A DNA stretch of 64,000 nt from Hydractinia symbiolongicarpus (GCF_029227915.1 NC_079881.1:9858001-9922000), one strand, 5' to 3'; shown: positions 17,028 to 26,371, numbered from the stretch's first letter. Made by a program: numbers and translations. Notes: generated by a model not told the origin, from the sequence alone.

Positions 17028-17118
17028 CAATGAATTTTGGAACCGATGACGAAGGAAAGCAATACAAGGCTAAAATAGCTAGAGAAAAAAGCAAAAACAT
17101 GTCGCTTGTTAGTTGCCA

Positions 17119-17191
17119 GATTCCGTAGTGTAGTGGTTATCACGTGCGCTTAACACGCCCAAGGTCCCCGGTTCGAGCCCGGGCGGAATAA
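17119..17191 (+). tRNA. tRNA-Val(AAC) U28, degenerate
   Basis: G41C anticodon-stem mismatch, and C72A opens the terminal pair. Confidence 0.72.
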
Positions 17192-17231
17192 TTGATGTTT
17201 CCGCGAAGCGAACCTCGGAAGAGCCTCTGTA

Positions 17232-17303
17232 GGTTCCATGGTGTAATGGTTAGCACTCGGGACTCTGAATCCTGCGATCCGAGTTCAAGTCTCGGTGGAA
17301 CCT
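17232..17303 (+). tRNA. tRNA-Gln(CTG) U28
   Basis: G28-T42 wobble. Confidence 0.9.
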
Positions 17304-17434
17304 GTGCCGTTAGTTGTGCCTCGGAAGCACCTGTTGGGCGTTTGGAAGCAACGGCACTTCAAATATTTTAGTCATTTGCAAGAAGACATTGTAATAACAA
17401 CGTTCTTCTGAAATGCATCGGATTAGGGCACAGT

Positions 17435-17507
17435 GCCTTGTTAGCGCAGTAGGCAGCGCGTCAGTCTCATAATCTGAAGGTCGTGAGTGCGATCCTCACA
17501 CAGGACA
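17435..17507 (+). tRNA. tRNA-Met(CAT) U28, degenerate
   Basis: T55G in the B box and G71A in the acceptor. Confidence 0.65.
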
Positions 17508-17571
17508 AGGCTTTTAAAAGCCGCAGTGAATCAAATGTTTGACGCCTATTACAAAACTAGCAACTCAACAA

Positions 17572-17644
17572 TGATTCCGCCCGGGCTCAAACCGGGGACC
17601 TTGCGCGTGTGAAGCGCACGTGATAACCGCTACACTACGGAATC
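17572..17644 (-). tRNA. tRNA-Val(CAC) U28
   Basis: v1 but C56T. Confidence 0.75.
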
Positions 17645-17735
17645 CAATGAATTTTGGAACCTATGACGAAGGGAAGCAATACAAGGCTAAAATAGCTAGA
17701 GAAAAAAGCAAAAACATGTCGCTTGTTAGTTGCCA

Positions 17736-17808
17736 GATTCCGTAGTGTAGTGGTTATCACGTGCGCTTAACACGCACAAGGTCCCCGGTTCGAGCCCGGG
17801 CGGAATCA
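17736..17808 (+). tRNA. tRNA-Val(AAC) U29
   Basis: C29-A41 mismatch in the anticodon stem. Confidence 0.82.
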
Positions 17809-17848
17809 TTGATGTTTCCGCGAAGCGAACCTCGGAAGAGCGTCTGTA

Positions 17849-17920
17849 GGTTCCATGGTGTAATGGTTAGCACTCAGGACTCTGAATCCTGCGATCCGAG
17901 TTCAAGTCTCGGTGGAACCT
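17849..17920 (+). tRNA. tRNA-Gln(CTG) U29
   Basis: Consensus copy. Confidence 0.94.
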
Positions 17921-18051
17921 GTGCCGTTAGTTGTGCCTCAGAAGCACCTATTGGGCGTTTGGAAGCAACGGCACTTCAAATATTTTAGTCATTTGCAAGA
18001 AGACATTGTAATAACAACGTTCTTCTGAAATGCATCGGATTAGGGCACAGT

Positions 18052-18124
18052 GCCTTGTTAGCGCAGTAGGCAGCGCCTCAGTCTCATAATCAGAAGGTCG
18101 TGAGTTCGATCCTTACACAGGGCA
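18052..18124 (+). tRNA. tRNA-Met(CAT) U29
   Basis: Type c plus T41A mismatch. Confidence 0.8.
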
Positions 18125-18188
18125 AGGCTTTTAAAAGCCGCAGTGAATCAAATGTTTGACGCCTATTACAAAACTAGCAACTCAACAA

Positions 18189-18225
18189 TGATTCCGCCCG
18201 GGCTCGAACCGGGACCTTGCGCGTG
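18189..18225 (-). pseudogene. tRNA-Val 3' half, truncated by deletion, U29
   Basis: Only the 3' half of the minus-strand Val gene survives. It runs from the discriminator to the 3' anticodon stem and then joins plus-strand Val sequence directly. The anticodon and the 5' half are gone. Confidence 0.9.
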
Positions 18226-18239
18226 CCCGGGCGGAATCA
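18225..18239 (+). pseudogene. tRNA-Val 3' end remnant, U30
   Basis: The last 15 bases of Val(+) follow the truncated Val(-). Both remnants are 3' ends in opposite directions, so they form a perfect 14 bp inverted repeat around a 23 base loop. Confidence 0.9.
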
Positions 18240-18279
18240 TTGATGTTTCCGCGAAGCGAACCTCGGAAGAGCCTCTGTA

Positions 18280-18351
18280 GGTTCCATGGTGTAATGGTTA
18301 GCACTCAGGACTCTGAATCCTGCGATCCGAGTTCAAGTCTCGGTGGAACCT
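18280..18351 (+). tRNA. tRNA-Gln(CTG) U30
   Basis: Consensus copy. In this unit it has lost the Val gene that normally precedes it. Confidence 0.94.
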
Positions 18352-18482
18352 GTGCCGTTAGTTGTGCCTCAGAAGCACCTATTGGGCGTTTGGAAGCAAC
18401 GGCACTTCAAATATTTTAGTCATTTGCAAGAAGACATTGTAATAACAACGTTCTTCTGAAATGCATCGGATTAGGGCACAGT

Positions 18483-18555
18483 GCCTTGTTAGCGCAGTAG
18501 GCAGCGCCTCAGTCTCATAATCTGAAGGTCGTGAGTTCTATCCTTACACAGGGCA
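18483..18555 (+). tRNA. tRNA-Met(CAT) U30
   Basis: Type c plus G57T. Confidence 0.78.
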
Positions 18556-18619
18556 AGGCTTTTAAAAGCCGCAGTGAATCAAATGTTTGACGCCTATTAC
18601 AAAACTAGCAACTCAACAA

Positions 18620-18691
18620 TGATTCCGCCCGGGCTCGAACCGGGACCTTGCGCGTGTGAAGCGCACGTGATAACCGCTACACTACGAAATC
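18620..18691 (-). tRNA. tRNA-Val(CAC) U30, 72 nt
   Basis: v1s with T5-G68 wobble. Confidence 0.86.
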
Positions 18692-18782
18692 CAATGAATT
18701 TTGTAACCTATGACGAAGGAAAGCAATACCAGGCTAAAATAGCTAGAGAAAAAAGCAAAAACATGTCGCTTGTTACTTGCCA

Positions 18783-18855
18783 GATTCCGTAGTGTAGTGG
18801 TTATCACGTGCGCTTTACACGCGCAAGGTCCCTGGTTCGAGCCCGGGCGGAATCA
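18783..18855 (+). tRNA. tRNA-Val(TAC) U31
   Basis: T51-G63 wobble. Confidence 0.9.
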
Positions 18856-18895
18856 TTGATGTTTCCGCGAAGCGAACCTCGGAAGATCCTCTGTA

Positions 18896-18967
18896 GGTTC
18901 CATGGTGTAATGGTTAGCACTCAGGACTCTGAATCCTGCGATCCGAGTTCAAGTCTCGGTGGAACCT
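18896..18967 (+). tRNA. tRNA-Gln(CTG) U31
   Basis: Consensus copy. Confidence 0.94.
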
Positions 18968-19098
18968 GTGCCGTTATTTGTGCCTCGGAAGCACCTATTG
19001 GGCGTTTGGAGGCAACGGCACTTCAAATATTTTAGTCATTTGCAAGAAGACATTGTAATAACAACGTTCTTCTGAAATGCATCGGATTAGGGCACATT

Positions 19099-19171
19099 GC
19101 CTTGTTAGCGCAGTAGGCAGCGCGTCAGTCTCATAATCTGAAGGTCGTGAGTTCGATCCTCACACAGGGCT
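19099..19171 (+). tRNA. tRNA-Met(CAT) U31
   Basis: Discriminator is T73 instead of A73; otherwise consensus (recurring subtype, called T73 below). Confidence 0.85.
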
Positions 19172-19235
19172 AGGCTTTTAAAAGCCGCAGTGAATCAAAT
19201 GTTTGACGCCTATTACAAAACTAGCAACTCAACAA

Positions 19236-19308
19236 TGATTCCGCCCGGGCTCGAACCGGGGACCTTGCGCGTGTGAAGCGCACGTGATAACCGCTACACT
19301 ACGGAATC
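19236..19308 (-). tRNA. tRNA-Val(CAC) U31
   Basis: v1. Confidence 0.94.
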
Positions 19309-19399
19309 CAATGAATTTTGTAACCTATGACGAAGGAAAGCAATACAAGGCTAAAATAGCTAGAGAAAAAAGCAAAAACATGTCGCTTGTTAGTTGCCA

Positions 19400-19472
19400 G
19401 ATTCCGTAGTGTAGTGGTTATCACGTGCGCTTTACACGCGCAAGGTCCCCGGTTCGAGCCCGGGCGGAATCA
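19400..19472 (+). tRNA. tRNA-Val(TAC) U32
   Basis: Consensus copy. Confidence 0.94.
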
Positions 19473-19512
19473 TTGATGTTTCCGCGAAGCGAACCTCGGA
19501 AGAGCCTCTGTA

Positions 19513-19584
19513 GGTTCCATGGTGTAATGGTTAGCACTCAGGACTCTGAATCCTGCGATCCGAGTTCAAGTCTCGGTGGAACCT
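19513..19584 (+). tRNA. tRNA-Gln(CTG) U32
   Basis: Consensus copy. Confidence 0.94.
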
Positions 19585-19715
19585 GTGCCGTTATTTGTGC
19601 CTCGGAAGCACCTATTGGGCGTTTGGAAGCAACGGCGCTTCAAATATTTTAGTCATTTGCAAGAAGACATTGTAATAACAACGTTCTTCTGAAATGCATC
19701 GGATTAGGGCAAAGT

Positions 19716-19788
19716 GCCTTGTTGGCGCAGTAGGCAGCGCGTCAGTCTCATAATCTGAAGGTCGAGAGTTCGATCCTCACACAGAGCA
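19716..19788 (+). tRNA. tRNA-Met(CAT) U32
   Basis: Type b. Confidence 0.75.
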
Positions 19789-19852
19789 AGGCTTTTAAAA
19801 GCCGCAGTGAATCAAATGTTTGACGCCTATTACAAAACTAGCAACTCAACAA

Positions 19853-19925
19853 TGATTCCGCCCGAGCTCGAACCGGGAACCTTGCGCGTGTGAAGCGCAC
19901 GTGATAACCGCTACACTACGTAATC
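19853..19925 (-). tRNA. tRNA-Val(CAC) U32
   Basis: v2 with C48T. Confidence 0.78.
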
Positions 19926-20016
19926 CAATGAATTTTGGAACCTATGACGAAGGAAAGCAATACAAGGCTAAAATAGCTAGAGAAAAAAGCAAAAACATGT
20001 CGCTTGTTAGTTGCCA

Positions 20017-20089
20017 GATTCCGTAGTGTAGTGGTTATCACGTGCGCTTTACACGCGCAAGGTCCCCGGTTCGAGCCCGGGCGGAATCA
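20017..20089 (+). tRNA. tRNA-Val(TAC) U33
   Basis: Consensus copy. Confidence 0.94.
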
Positions 20090-20129
20090 TTGATGTTTCC
20101 GCGAAGCGAACCTCGGAAGAGCCTCTGTA

Positions 20130-20201
20130 GGTTCCATGGTGTAATGGTTAGCACTCAGGACTCTGAATCTTGCGATCCGAGTTCAAGTCTCGGTGGACCC
20201 T
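20130..20201 (+). tRNA. tRNA-Gln(CTG) U33
   Basis: G29-T41 wobble; A70C. Confidence 0.82.
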
Positions 20202-20332
20202 GTGCCGTTATTTGTGCCTTGGAAGCACCTATTGGGCGTTTGGAAGCAACGGCACTTCAAATATTTTAGTCATTTGCAAGAAGACATTGTAATAACAACG
20301 TTCTTCTGAAATGCATCGGATTAGGGCACAGT

Positions 20333-20405
20333 GCCTTGTTAGCGCAGTAGGCAGCGCGTCAGTCTCATAATCTGAAGGTCGTGAGTTCGATCCTCACACA
20401 GGGCA
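20333..20405 (+). tRNA. tRNA-Met(CAT) U33
   Basis: Consensus copy. Confidence 0.94.
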
Positions 20406-20469
20406 AGGCTTTTAAAAGCCGCAGTGAATCAAATGTTTGACGCCTATTACAAAACTAGCAACTCAACAA

Positions 20470-20542
20470 TGATTCCGCCCGTGCTCGAACCGGGGACCTT
20501 GCGCGTGTGAAGCGCACGTGATAACCGCTACACTACGGAATC
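20470..20542 (-). tRNA. tRNA-Val(CAC) U33
   Basis: Acceptor paired; G53-A61 mismatch. Confidence 0.82.
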
Positions 20543-20633
20543 CAATGAATTTTGGAACCGATGACAAAGGAAAGCAATACAAGGCTAAAATAGCTAGAGA
20601 AAAAAGCAAAAACATGTCGCTTGTTAGTTTCCA

Positions 20634-20706
20634 GATTCCGTAGTGTAGTGGTTATCACGTGCGCTTATCACGCGCAAGGTCCCCGGTTCGAGCCCGGGCG
20701 GAATCA
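20634..20706 (+). tRNA. tRNA-Val body with ATC (Asp) anticodon, U34
   Basis: Loop TTATCAC, one step from the AAC loop by A35T. All stems pair. ATC would read the Asp codon GAT. Confidence 0.78.
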
Positions 20707-20747
20707 TTGATGTTTCCGCGAAGCGAATCTCGGAAAGAGCCTCTGTA

Positions 20748-20819
20748 GGTTCCATGTTGTAACGGTTAGCACTCAGGACTCTGAATCCTGCGATCCGAGT
20801 TCAAGTCTCGGTGGAACCT
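20748..20819 (+). tRNA. tRNA-Gln(CTG) U34
   Basis: G10T in the A box. The gene is shifted by an extra A in the Val-Gln spacer. Confidence 0.75.
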
Positions 20820-20949
20820 GTGCCGGTCTTTGTGCTTTGGAAGCACCTATAGGGCGTTTGGAAGCAACGGCACTTCAAATTTTTAGTCATTTGCAAGAAG
20901 ACATTGTAATAACAACGTTCTTCTGAAATGCATCGGATTAGGGCACAGT

Positions 20950-21022
20950 GCCTTGTTAGCGCAGTAGGCAGCGCGTCAGTCTCATAATCTGAAGGTCGTG
21001 AGTTCGATCCTCACACAGGGCA
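20950..21022 (+). tRNA. tRNA-Met(CAT) U34
   Basis: Consensus copy. Confidence 0.94.
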
Positions 21023-21086
21023 AGGCTTTTAAAAGCCGCAGTGAATCAAATGTTTGACGCCTATTACAAAACTAGCAACTCAACAA

Positions 21087-21159
21087 TGATTTCGCCCGGG
21101 CTCGAAACGGGGACCTTGCGCGTGTGAAGCGCACGTGATAACCGCTACACTACGGAATC
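21087..21159 (-). tRNA. tRNA-Val(CAC) U34, degenerate
   Basis: T53-C61 and C5-A68 mismatches. Confidence 0.7.
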
Positions 21160-21250
21160 CAATGAATTTTGGAACCGATGACGCAGGAAAGCAATACAAG
21201 GCTAAAATAGCTAGAGAAAAAAGCAAAAACATGTCGCTTGTTAGTTGCCA

Positions 21251-21323
21251 GATTCCGTAGTGTAGTGGTTATCACGTGCGCTTAACACGCGCAAGGTCCC
21301 CGGTTCGAGCCCGGGCGGAATAA
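21251..21323 (+). tRNA. tRNA-Val(AAC) U35
   Basis: C72A opens the terminal pair. Confidence 0.8.
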
Positions 21324-21363
21324 TTGATGTTTCGGCGAAGCGAACCTCGGAAGAGCCTCTGTA

Positions 21364-21435
21364 GGTTCCATGGTGTAATGGTTAGCACTCAGGACTCTGA
21401 ATCCTGCGATCCGAGTTCAAGTCTCGGTGGAACCT
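21364..21435 (+). tRNA. tRNA-Gln(CTG) U35
   Basis: Consensus copy. Confidence 0.94.
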
Positions 21436-21566
21436 GTGCCGTTAGTTGTGCCTCGAAAGCACCTATTGGGCGTTTGGAAGCAACGGCACTTGAAATATTT
21501 TAGTCATTTGCAAGAAGACATTGTAATAACAACGTTCTTCTGAAATGCATCGGATTAGGGCACAGT

Positions 21567-21639
21567 GCCTTGTTAGCGCAGTAGGCAGCGCGTCAGTCTC
21601 ATAATCTAAAGGTTGTGAGTTCGATCCTCACACAGGGCA
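21567..21639 (+). tRNA. tRNA-Met(CAT) U35
   Basis: G42A anticodon-stem mismatch and a V-loop change. Confidence 0.82.
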
Positions 21640-21703
21640 AGGCTTTTAAAAGCCGCAGTGAATCAAATGTTTGACGCCTCTTACAAAACTAGCAACTTAA
21701 CAA

Positions 21704-21776
21704 TGATTCCGCCCGGGCTCGAACCGGGGACCTTGCGCGTGTGAAGCGCACGTGATAACCGCTACACTACGGAATC
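21704..21776 (-). tRNA. tRNA-Val(CAC) U35
   Basis: v1. Confidence 0.94.
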
Positions 21777-21867
21777 CAATGAATTTTGGAACCTATGACG
21801 AAGGAAAGCAATACAAGGCTAAAATAGCTAGAGAAAAAAGCAAAAACATGTCGCTTGTTAGTTGCCA

Positions 21868-21940
21868 CATTCCGTAGTGTAGTGGTTATCACGTGGGCTT
21901 AACACGCGCAAGGTCCCCGGTTCGAGCCCGGGCGGAATCA
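21868..21940 (+). tRNA. tRNA-Val(AAC) U36, degenerate
   Basis: G1C and a G29-G41 mismatch. Confidence 0.68.
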
Positions 21941-21980
21941 TTGATGTTTCCGCGAAGCGAACCTCGGAAGAGCCTCTGTA

Positions 21981-22052
21981 GGTTCCATGGTGTAATGGTT
22001 AGCACTCAGGACTCTGAATCCTGCGATCCGAGTTCAAGTCTCGGTGGAACCT
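21981..22052 (+). tRNA. tRNA-Gln(CTG) U36
   Basis: Consensus copy. Confidence 0.94.
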
Positions 22053-22183
22053 GTGCCGTTAGTTGTGCCTCGGAAGCACCTATTGGGCGTTTGGAAGCAA
22101 CGGCACTTGAAATATTTTAGTCATTTGCAAGAAGACATTGTAATAACCACGTTCTTCTGAAATGCATCGGATTAGGGCACAGT

Positions 22184-22256
22184 GCCTTGTTAGCGCAGTA
22201 GGCAGCGCGTCAGTCTCATAATCTGAAGGTTTTGAGTTTGATCCTCACACAGGGCA
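22184..22256 (+). tRNA. tRNA-Met(CAT) U36, degenerate
   Basis: G49T and C56T in the T arm. Confidence 0.68.
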
Positions 22257-22320
22257 AGGCTTTTAAAAGCCGCAGTGTATCAAATGTTTGACGCCTATTA
22301 CAAAACTAGCAACTCAACAA

Positions 22321-22393
22321 TGATTCCGCCCGGGCTCGAACTGGGGACCTTGCGCGTGTGAAGCGCACGTGATAAACGCTACACTACGGAATC
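22321..22393 (-). tRNA. tRNA-Val(CAC) U36
   Basis: A52-C62 mismatch, and the D-loop GG is broken. Confidence 0.72.
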
Positions 22394-22484
22394 CAATGAA
22401 TTTTGGAACCTATGACGAAGGAAAGTAATACAAGGCTAAAATAGCTAGAGAAAAAAGCAAAAACATGTCGCTTGTTAGTTGCCA

Positions 22485-22557
22485 GATTCCGTAGTGTAGT
22501 GGTTATCACGTGCGCTTAACACGCGCAAGGTCCCCGGTTCGAGCCCGGGTGGAATCA
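22485..22557 (+). tRNA. tRNA-Val(AAC) U37
   Basis: G7-T66 wobble. Confidence 0.9.
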
Positions 22558-22597
22558 TTGATGTTTCCGCGAAGCGAACCTCGGAAGAGCCTCTGTA

Positions 22598-22669
22598 GGT
22601 TCCCAGGTGTAATGGTTAGCACTCAGGACTCTGAATCCTGCGATCCGAGTTCAAGTCTCGGTGGAACCC
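22598..22669 (+). tRNA. tRNA-Gln(CTG) U37
   Basis: A7C, T8A and T73C. T8 is normally invariant. Confidence 0.72.
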
Positions 22670-22800
22670 GTGCCGTTAGTTGTGCCTCGGAAGCACCTAT
22701 TGGGCGTTTGGAAGCAACGGCACTCCAAATATTTTAGTCATTTGCAAGAAGACATTGTAATAACAACGTTCTTCTGAAATGCATCGGATTAGGGCACAGT

Positions 22801-22873
22801 GCCTTGTTAGCGCAGTAGGCAGCGCGTCAGTCTCATAATCTGAAGGTCGTGAGTTCGATCCTCACACAGGGCA
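22801..22873 (+). tRNA. tRNA-Met(CAT) U37
   Basis: Consensus copy; the terminator palindrome has one change. Confidence 0.93.
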
Positions 22874-22937
22874 AGGCATTTAAAAGCCGCAGTGAATCAA
22901 ATGTTTGACGCCTATTACAAAACTAGCAACTCAACAA

Positions 22938-23010
22938 TGATTCCGCCCGGGTTCGAACCGGGGACCTTGCGCGTGTGAAGCGCACGTGATAACCGCTACA
23001 CTACGGAATC
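22938..23010 (-). tRNA. tRNA-Val(CAC) U37
   Basis: v1 with T loop TTCGAAC, the form I recall from vertebrate tRNA-Val. Confidence 0.95.
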
Positions 23011-23101
23011 CAATGAATTTTGGAACCGATGACAAAGGAAAGCAATACAAGGCTAAAAAAGCTAGAGAAAAAAGCAAAAACATGTCGCTTGTTAGTTGCC
23101 A

Positions 23102-23174
23102 GATTCCGTAGTGTAGTGGTTATCACGTGCGCTTTACACGCGCAAGGTCCCCGGTTCGAGACCGGGCGGAATCA
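23102..23174 (+). tRNA. tRNA-Val(TAC) U38
   Basis: T loop TTCGAGA; stems paired. Confidence 0.92.
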
Positions 23175-23214
23175 TTGATGTTTCCGCGAAGCGAACCTCA
23201 GAAGAGCCTCTGTA

Positions 23215-23286
23215 GGTTCCATGGTGTAATGGTTAGCACTCAGCACTCTGAATCTTGCGATCCGAGTTCAAGTATCGGTGGAACCT
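23215..23286 (+). tRNA. tRNA-Gln(CTG) U38, degenerate
   Basis: C30-C40 and G53-A61 mismatches plus a G29-T41 wobble. Confidence 0.68.
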
Positions 23287-23417
23287 GTGCCGTTATTTGT
23301 GCCTCGGAAGCACCTATTGGGCGTTTGGAAGCAACGGCACTTCAAATATTTTAGTCATTTGCAAGAAGACATTGTAATAACAACGTTCTTCTGGAATGCA
23401 TCGGATTAGGGCACAGT

Positions 23418-23490
23418 GCCTTGTTAGCGCAGTAGGCAGCGCGTCAGTCTCATAATCTGAAGGTCGTGAGTTCAATCCTCACACAGGGCA
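23418..23490 (+). tRNA. tRNA-Met(CAT) U38
   Basis: G57A in the T loop. Confidence 0.88.
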
Positions 23491-23554
23491 AGGCTTTTAA
23501 AAGCCGCAGTGAATCAAATTTTTGACGCCTATTACAAAACTAGCAACTCAACAA

Positions 23555-23627
23555 TGATTCCGCCCGGGCTCGAACCGGGGACCTTGCGCGTGTGAAGCGC
23601 ACGTGATAACCGCTACACTACGGAATC
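23555..23627 (-). tRNA. tRNA-Val(CAC) U38
   Basis: v1. Confidence 0.94.
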
Positions 23628-23718
23628 CAATGAATTTTGGAACCTATGACGAAGGAAAGCAATACAAGGCTAAAATAGCTAGAGAAAAAAGCAAAAACAG
23701 GTCGCTTGTTAGTTGCCA

Positions 23719-23791
23719 GATTCCGTAGTGTAGTGGTTATCACGTGCACTTAACACGTGCAAAGTCCCTGGTTCGAGCCCGGGCGGAATCA
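23719..23791 (+). tRNA. tRNA-Val(AAC) U39, compensated stem
   Basis: The anticodon stem is TGCAC/GTGCA. G30A is matched by C40T, so pairing is kept. T51-G63 wobble. Confidence 0.9.
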
Positions 23792-23831
23792 TTGATGTTT
23801 CCGCGAAGCGAACCTCGGAAGAGCCTCTGTA

Positions 23832-23903
23832 GGTTCCATGGTGTAATGGTTGGCACTCAGGACTCTGAATCCTGCGATCCGAGTTCAAGTCTCGGTGGAA
23901 CCT
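23832..23903 (+). tRNA. tRNA-Gln(CTG) U39
   Basis: A21G; stems paired. Confidence 0.9.
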
Positions 23904-24034
23904 GTGCCGTTAGTTGTGCCTTGGAAGCACCTATTGGGCGTTTGGAAGCAACGGCACTTGAAATATTTTAGTCATTAGCAAGAAGACATTGTAATAACAA
24001 CGTTCTTCTGAAATGCATCGGATTGAGGCACAGT

Positions 24035-24107
24035 GCCTTGTTAGCGCAGTAGGCAGCGCGTCAGTCTCATAATCTGAAGGTCGTGAGTTCGATCCTCAAA
24101 CAGGGCA
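24035..24107 (+). tRNA. tRNA-Met(CAT) U39
   Basis: C65A T-stem mismatch. Confidence 0.85.
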
Positions 24108-24171
24108 AGGCTTTTAAAAGCCGCAGTGAATCAAATGTTTGACGCCTATTACAAAACTAGCAACTCAACAA

Positions 24172-24244
24172 TGATTCCGCCCGGGCTCGAACCGGGGACC
24201 TTGCGCGTGTGAAGCGCACGTGATAACCGCTACACTACGGAATC
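24172..24244 (-). tRNA. tRNA-Val(CAC) U39
   Basis: v1. Confidence 0.94.
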
Positions 24245-24335
24245 CAATGAATTTTGGAACCTATGACGAAGGAAAGCAATACAAGGCTAAAATAGCTAGA
24301 GAAAAAAGCACAAACATGTCGCTTGTTAGTTGCCA

Positions 24336-24408
24336 GATTCCGTAGTGTAGTGGTTATCACGTGCGCTTTACACGCGCAAGGTCCCCGGTTCGAGCCCGGG
24401 CGGAATCA
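24336..24408 (+). tRNA. tRNA-Val(TAC) U40
   Basis: Consensus copy. Confidence 0.94.
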
Positions 24409-24448
24409 TTGATGTTTCCGCGAAGCGAACCTCGGAAGAGCCTCTGTA

Positions 24449-24520
24449 GGTTCCATGGTGTAATGGTTAGCACTCAGGACTCTGAGTCCTGCGATCCGAG
24501 TTCAAGTCTCGGTGGAACCT
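24449..24520 (+). tRNA. tRNA-Gln(CTG) U40
   Basis: A38G. Confidence 0.9.
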
Positions 24521-24651
24521 GTGCCGTTATTTGTCCCTCGGAAGCACTTATTGGGCGTTTGGAAGCAACGGCACTTCAAATATTTTAGTCATTTGCAAGA
24601 AGACATTGTAATAACAACGTTCTTCTGAAATGCATCGGATTAGGGCACAGT

Positions 24652-24724
24652 GCCTTGTTAGCGCAGTAGGCAGCGCGTCAGTCTCATAATCTGAAGGTCG
24701 TGAGTTCGATCCTCACACAGGGCA
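24652..24724 (+). tRNA. tRNA-Met(CAT) U40
   Basis: Consensus copy. Confidence 0.94.
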
Positions 24725-24788
24725 AGGCTTTTAAAAGCCGCAGTGAATCAAATGTTTGACGCCTATTACAAAACTAGCAACTCAACAA

Positions 24789-24861
24789 TGATTCCGCCCG
24801 AGCTCGAACCGCGGACCTTGCGCGTGTGAAGCGCACGTGATAACCGCTACACTACGTAATC
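24789..24861 (-). tRNA. tRNA-Val(CAC) U40
   Basis: v2 with C50G. Confidence 0.7.
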
Positions 24862-24952
24862 CAATGAATTTTGAAACCTATGACGAAGGGAAGCAATACA
24901 AGGCTAAATAAGCTAGAAAAAAAAGCAAAAACATGTCCCTTGTTAGTTGCCA

Positions 24953-25025
24953 TACTCCGTTGTGTAGTGGTTATCACGTGCGCTTTACACGCGCAAGGTC
25001 CCCGGTTCGAGCCCGGGCGGAATCA
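24953..25025 (+). tRNA. tRNA-Val(TAC) U41, G1 lost
   Basis: G1T and T3C both open acceptor pairs. Confidence 0.68.
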
Positions 25026-25065
25026 TTGATGTTTCCGCGAAGCGAACCTCGGAAGAGCCTCTGTA

Positions 25066-25137
25066 GGTTCCATGGTGTAATGGTTAGCACTCAGCACTCT
25101 GAATCCTGCGATCCGAGTTCAAGTCTCGGTGGAACCT
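25066..25137 (+). tRNA. tRNA-Gln(CTG) U41
   Basis: C30-C40 mismatch. Confidence 0.82.
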
Positions 25138-25268
25138 GTGCCGTTATTTGTGCCTCGGAAACACCTATTGGGCGTTTGGAAGCAACGGCACTTCAAATAT
25201 TTTAGTCATTTGCAAGAAGACATTGTAATAACAACGTTCTTCTGAAATGCATCGGATTAGGGCACAGT

Positions 25269-25341
25269 GCCTTGTTAGCGCAGTAGGCAGCACGTCAGTC
25301 TCATAATCTGAAGATCGAGAGTTTGATCCTCACACAGGGCA
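25269..25341 (+). tRNA. tRNA-Met(CAT) U41, degenerate
   Basis: Type e with C56T. Confidence 0.66.
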
Positions 25342-25405
25342 AGGCTTTTAAAAGCCGCAGTGGGTCAAATGTTTGACGCCTATTAAAAAACTAGCAACTC
25401 AACAA

Positions 25406-25478
25406 TGATTTCGCCCGAGCTCGAACCAAGAACTTTGCGCGTGTGAAGCGCACGTGATAACCGCTACACTACGTAATC
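25406..25478 (-). tRNA. tRNA-Val(CAC) U41, degenerate
   Basis: A5-A68 mismatch and a wobble-rich T stem. Confidence 0.64.
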
Positions 25479-25569
25479 CAATGAATTTTGGAACCTATGA
25501 CGAAGGAAAGCAATACAAGGCTAAAATAGCTAGAGAAAAAAGCAAAAACATGTCGCTTGTTAGTTGCCA

Positions 25570-25642
25570 GATTCCGTAGTGTAGTGGTTATCACGTGCGC
25601 TTTACACGCGCAAGGTCCCCGGTTCGAGCCCGGGCGGAATCA
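25570..25642 (+). tRNA. tRNA-Val(TAC) U42
   Basis: Consensus copy. Confidence 0.94.
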
Positions 25643-25682
25643 TTGATGTTTCCGCGAAGCGAACCTCGGAAGAGCCTCTGTA

Positions 25683-25754
25683 GGTTCCATGGTGTAATGG
25701 TTAGCACTCAGGACTCTGAATCTTGCGATCCGAGTTCAAGTCTCGGTGGAACCT
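25683..25754 (+). tRNA. tRNA-Gln(CTG) U42
   Basis: G29-T41 wobble. Confidence 0.9.
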
Positions 25755-25885
25755 GTGCCGTTATTTGTGCCTCGGAAGCACCTATTGGGCGTTTGGAAGC
25801 AACGGCATTTCAAATATTTTAGTCATTTGCAAGAAGACATTGTAATAACAACGTTCTTCTGAAATGCATCGGATTAGGGCACAGT

Positions 25886-25958
25886 GCCTTGTTATCGCAT
25901 TAGGCAGCACGTCAGTCTCATAATCTGAAGGTCGAGAGTTCGATCCTCACACAGGGCA
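25886..25958 (+). tRNA. tRNA-Met(CAT) U42
   Basis: Type f plus G10T. Confidence 0.72.
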
Positions 25959-26022
25959 AGGCTTTTAAAAGCCGCAGTGAGTCAAATGTTTGACGCCTAT
26001 TACAAAACTAGCAACTCAACAA

Positions 26023-26095
26023 TGATTCCGCCCGAGCTCGAACCGGGAACCTTGCGCGTGTGAAGCACACGTGATATCCGCTACACTACGTAATC
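26023..26095 (-). tRNA. tRNA-Val(CAC) U42
   Basis: v2 with C48T and the anticodon-stem and D-loop changes of U25. Confidence 0.7.
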
Positions 26096-26186
26096 CAATG
26101 AATTTTGGAACCTATGACGAAGAAAAGCAATACAAGGCTAAAATAGCTAGAGAAAAAAGCAAAAACATGTCGCTTGTTAGTTGCCA

Positions 26187-26259
26187 GATTTCGTAGTGTA
26201 GTGGATATCACGTGCGCTTTACACGCGCAAGGTCCCCGGTTCGAGCCCCGGCGGAATCA
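26187..26259 (+). tRNA. tRNA-Val(TAC) U43
   Basis: T5-G68 wobble; G63C T-stem mismatch. Confidence 0.8.
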
Positions 26260-26299
26260 TTGATGTTTCCGCGAAGCGAACCTCGGAAGAGCCTCTGTA

Positions 26300-26371
26300 G
26301 GTTCCATGGTGTAAAGGTTAGCACTCAGGACTCTGAATCTTGCGATCCGAGTTCAAGTCTCAGTGGAACCT
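26300..26371 (+). tRNA. tRNA-Gln(CTG) U43
   Basis: D-loop T-to-A; C50-A64 mismatch. Confidence 0.8.

Larger units (their letters stand above)
22485..24310. repeat. Higher-order block U37-U39
   Basis: U37-U39 recur as U48-U50 at an offset of 6785 bp (11 units). They share the rare Gln A7C/T8A pair, the Gln G30C copy and the compensated Val(AAC) stem. Confidence 0.8.
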
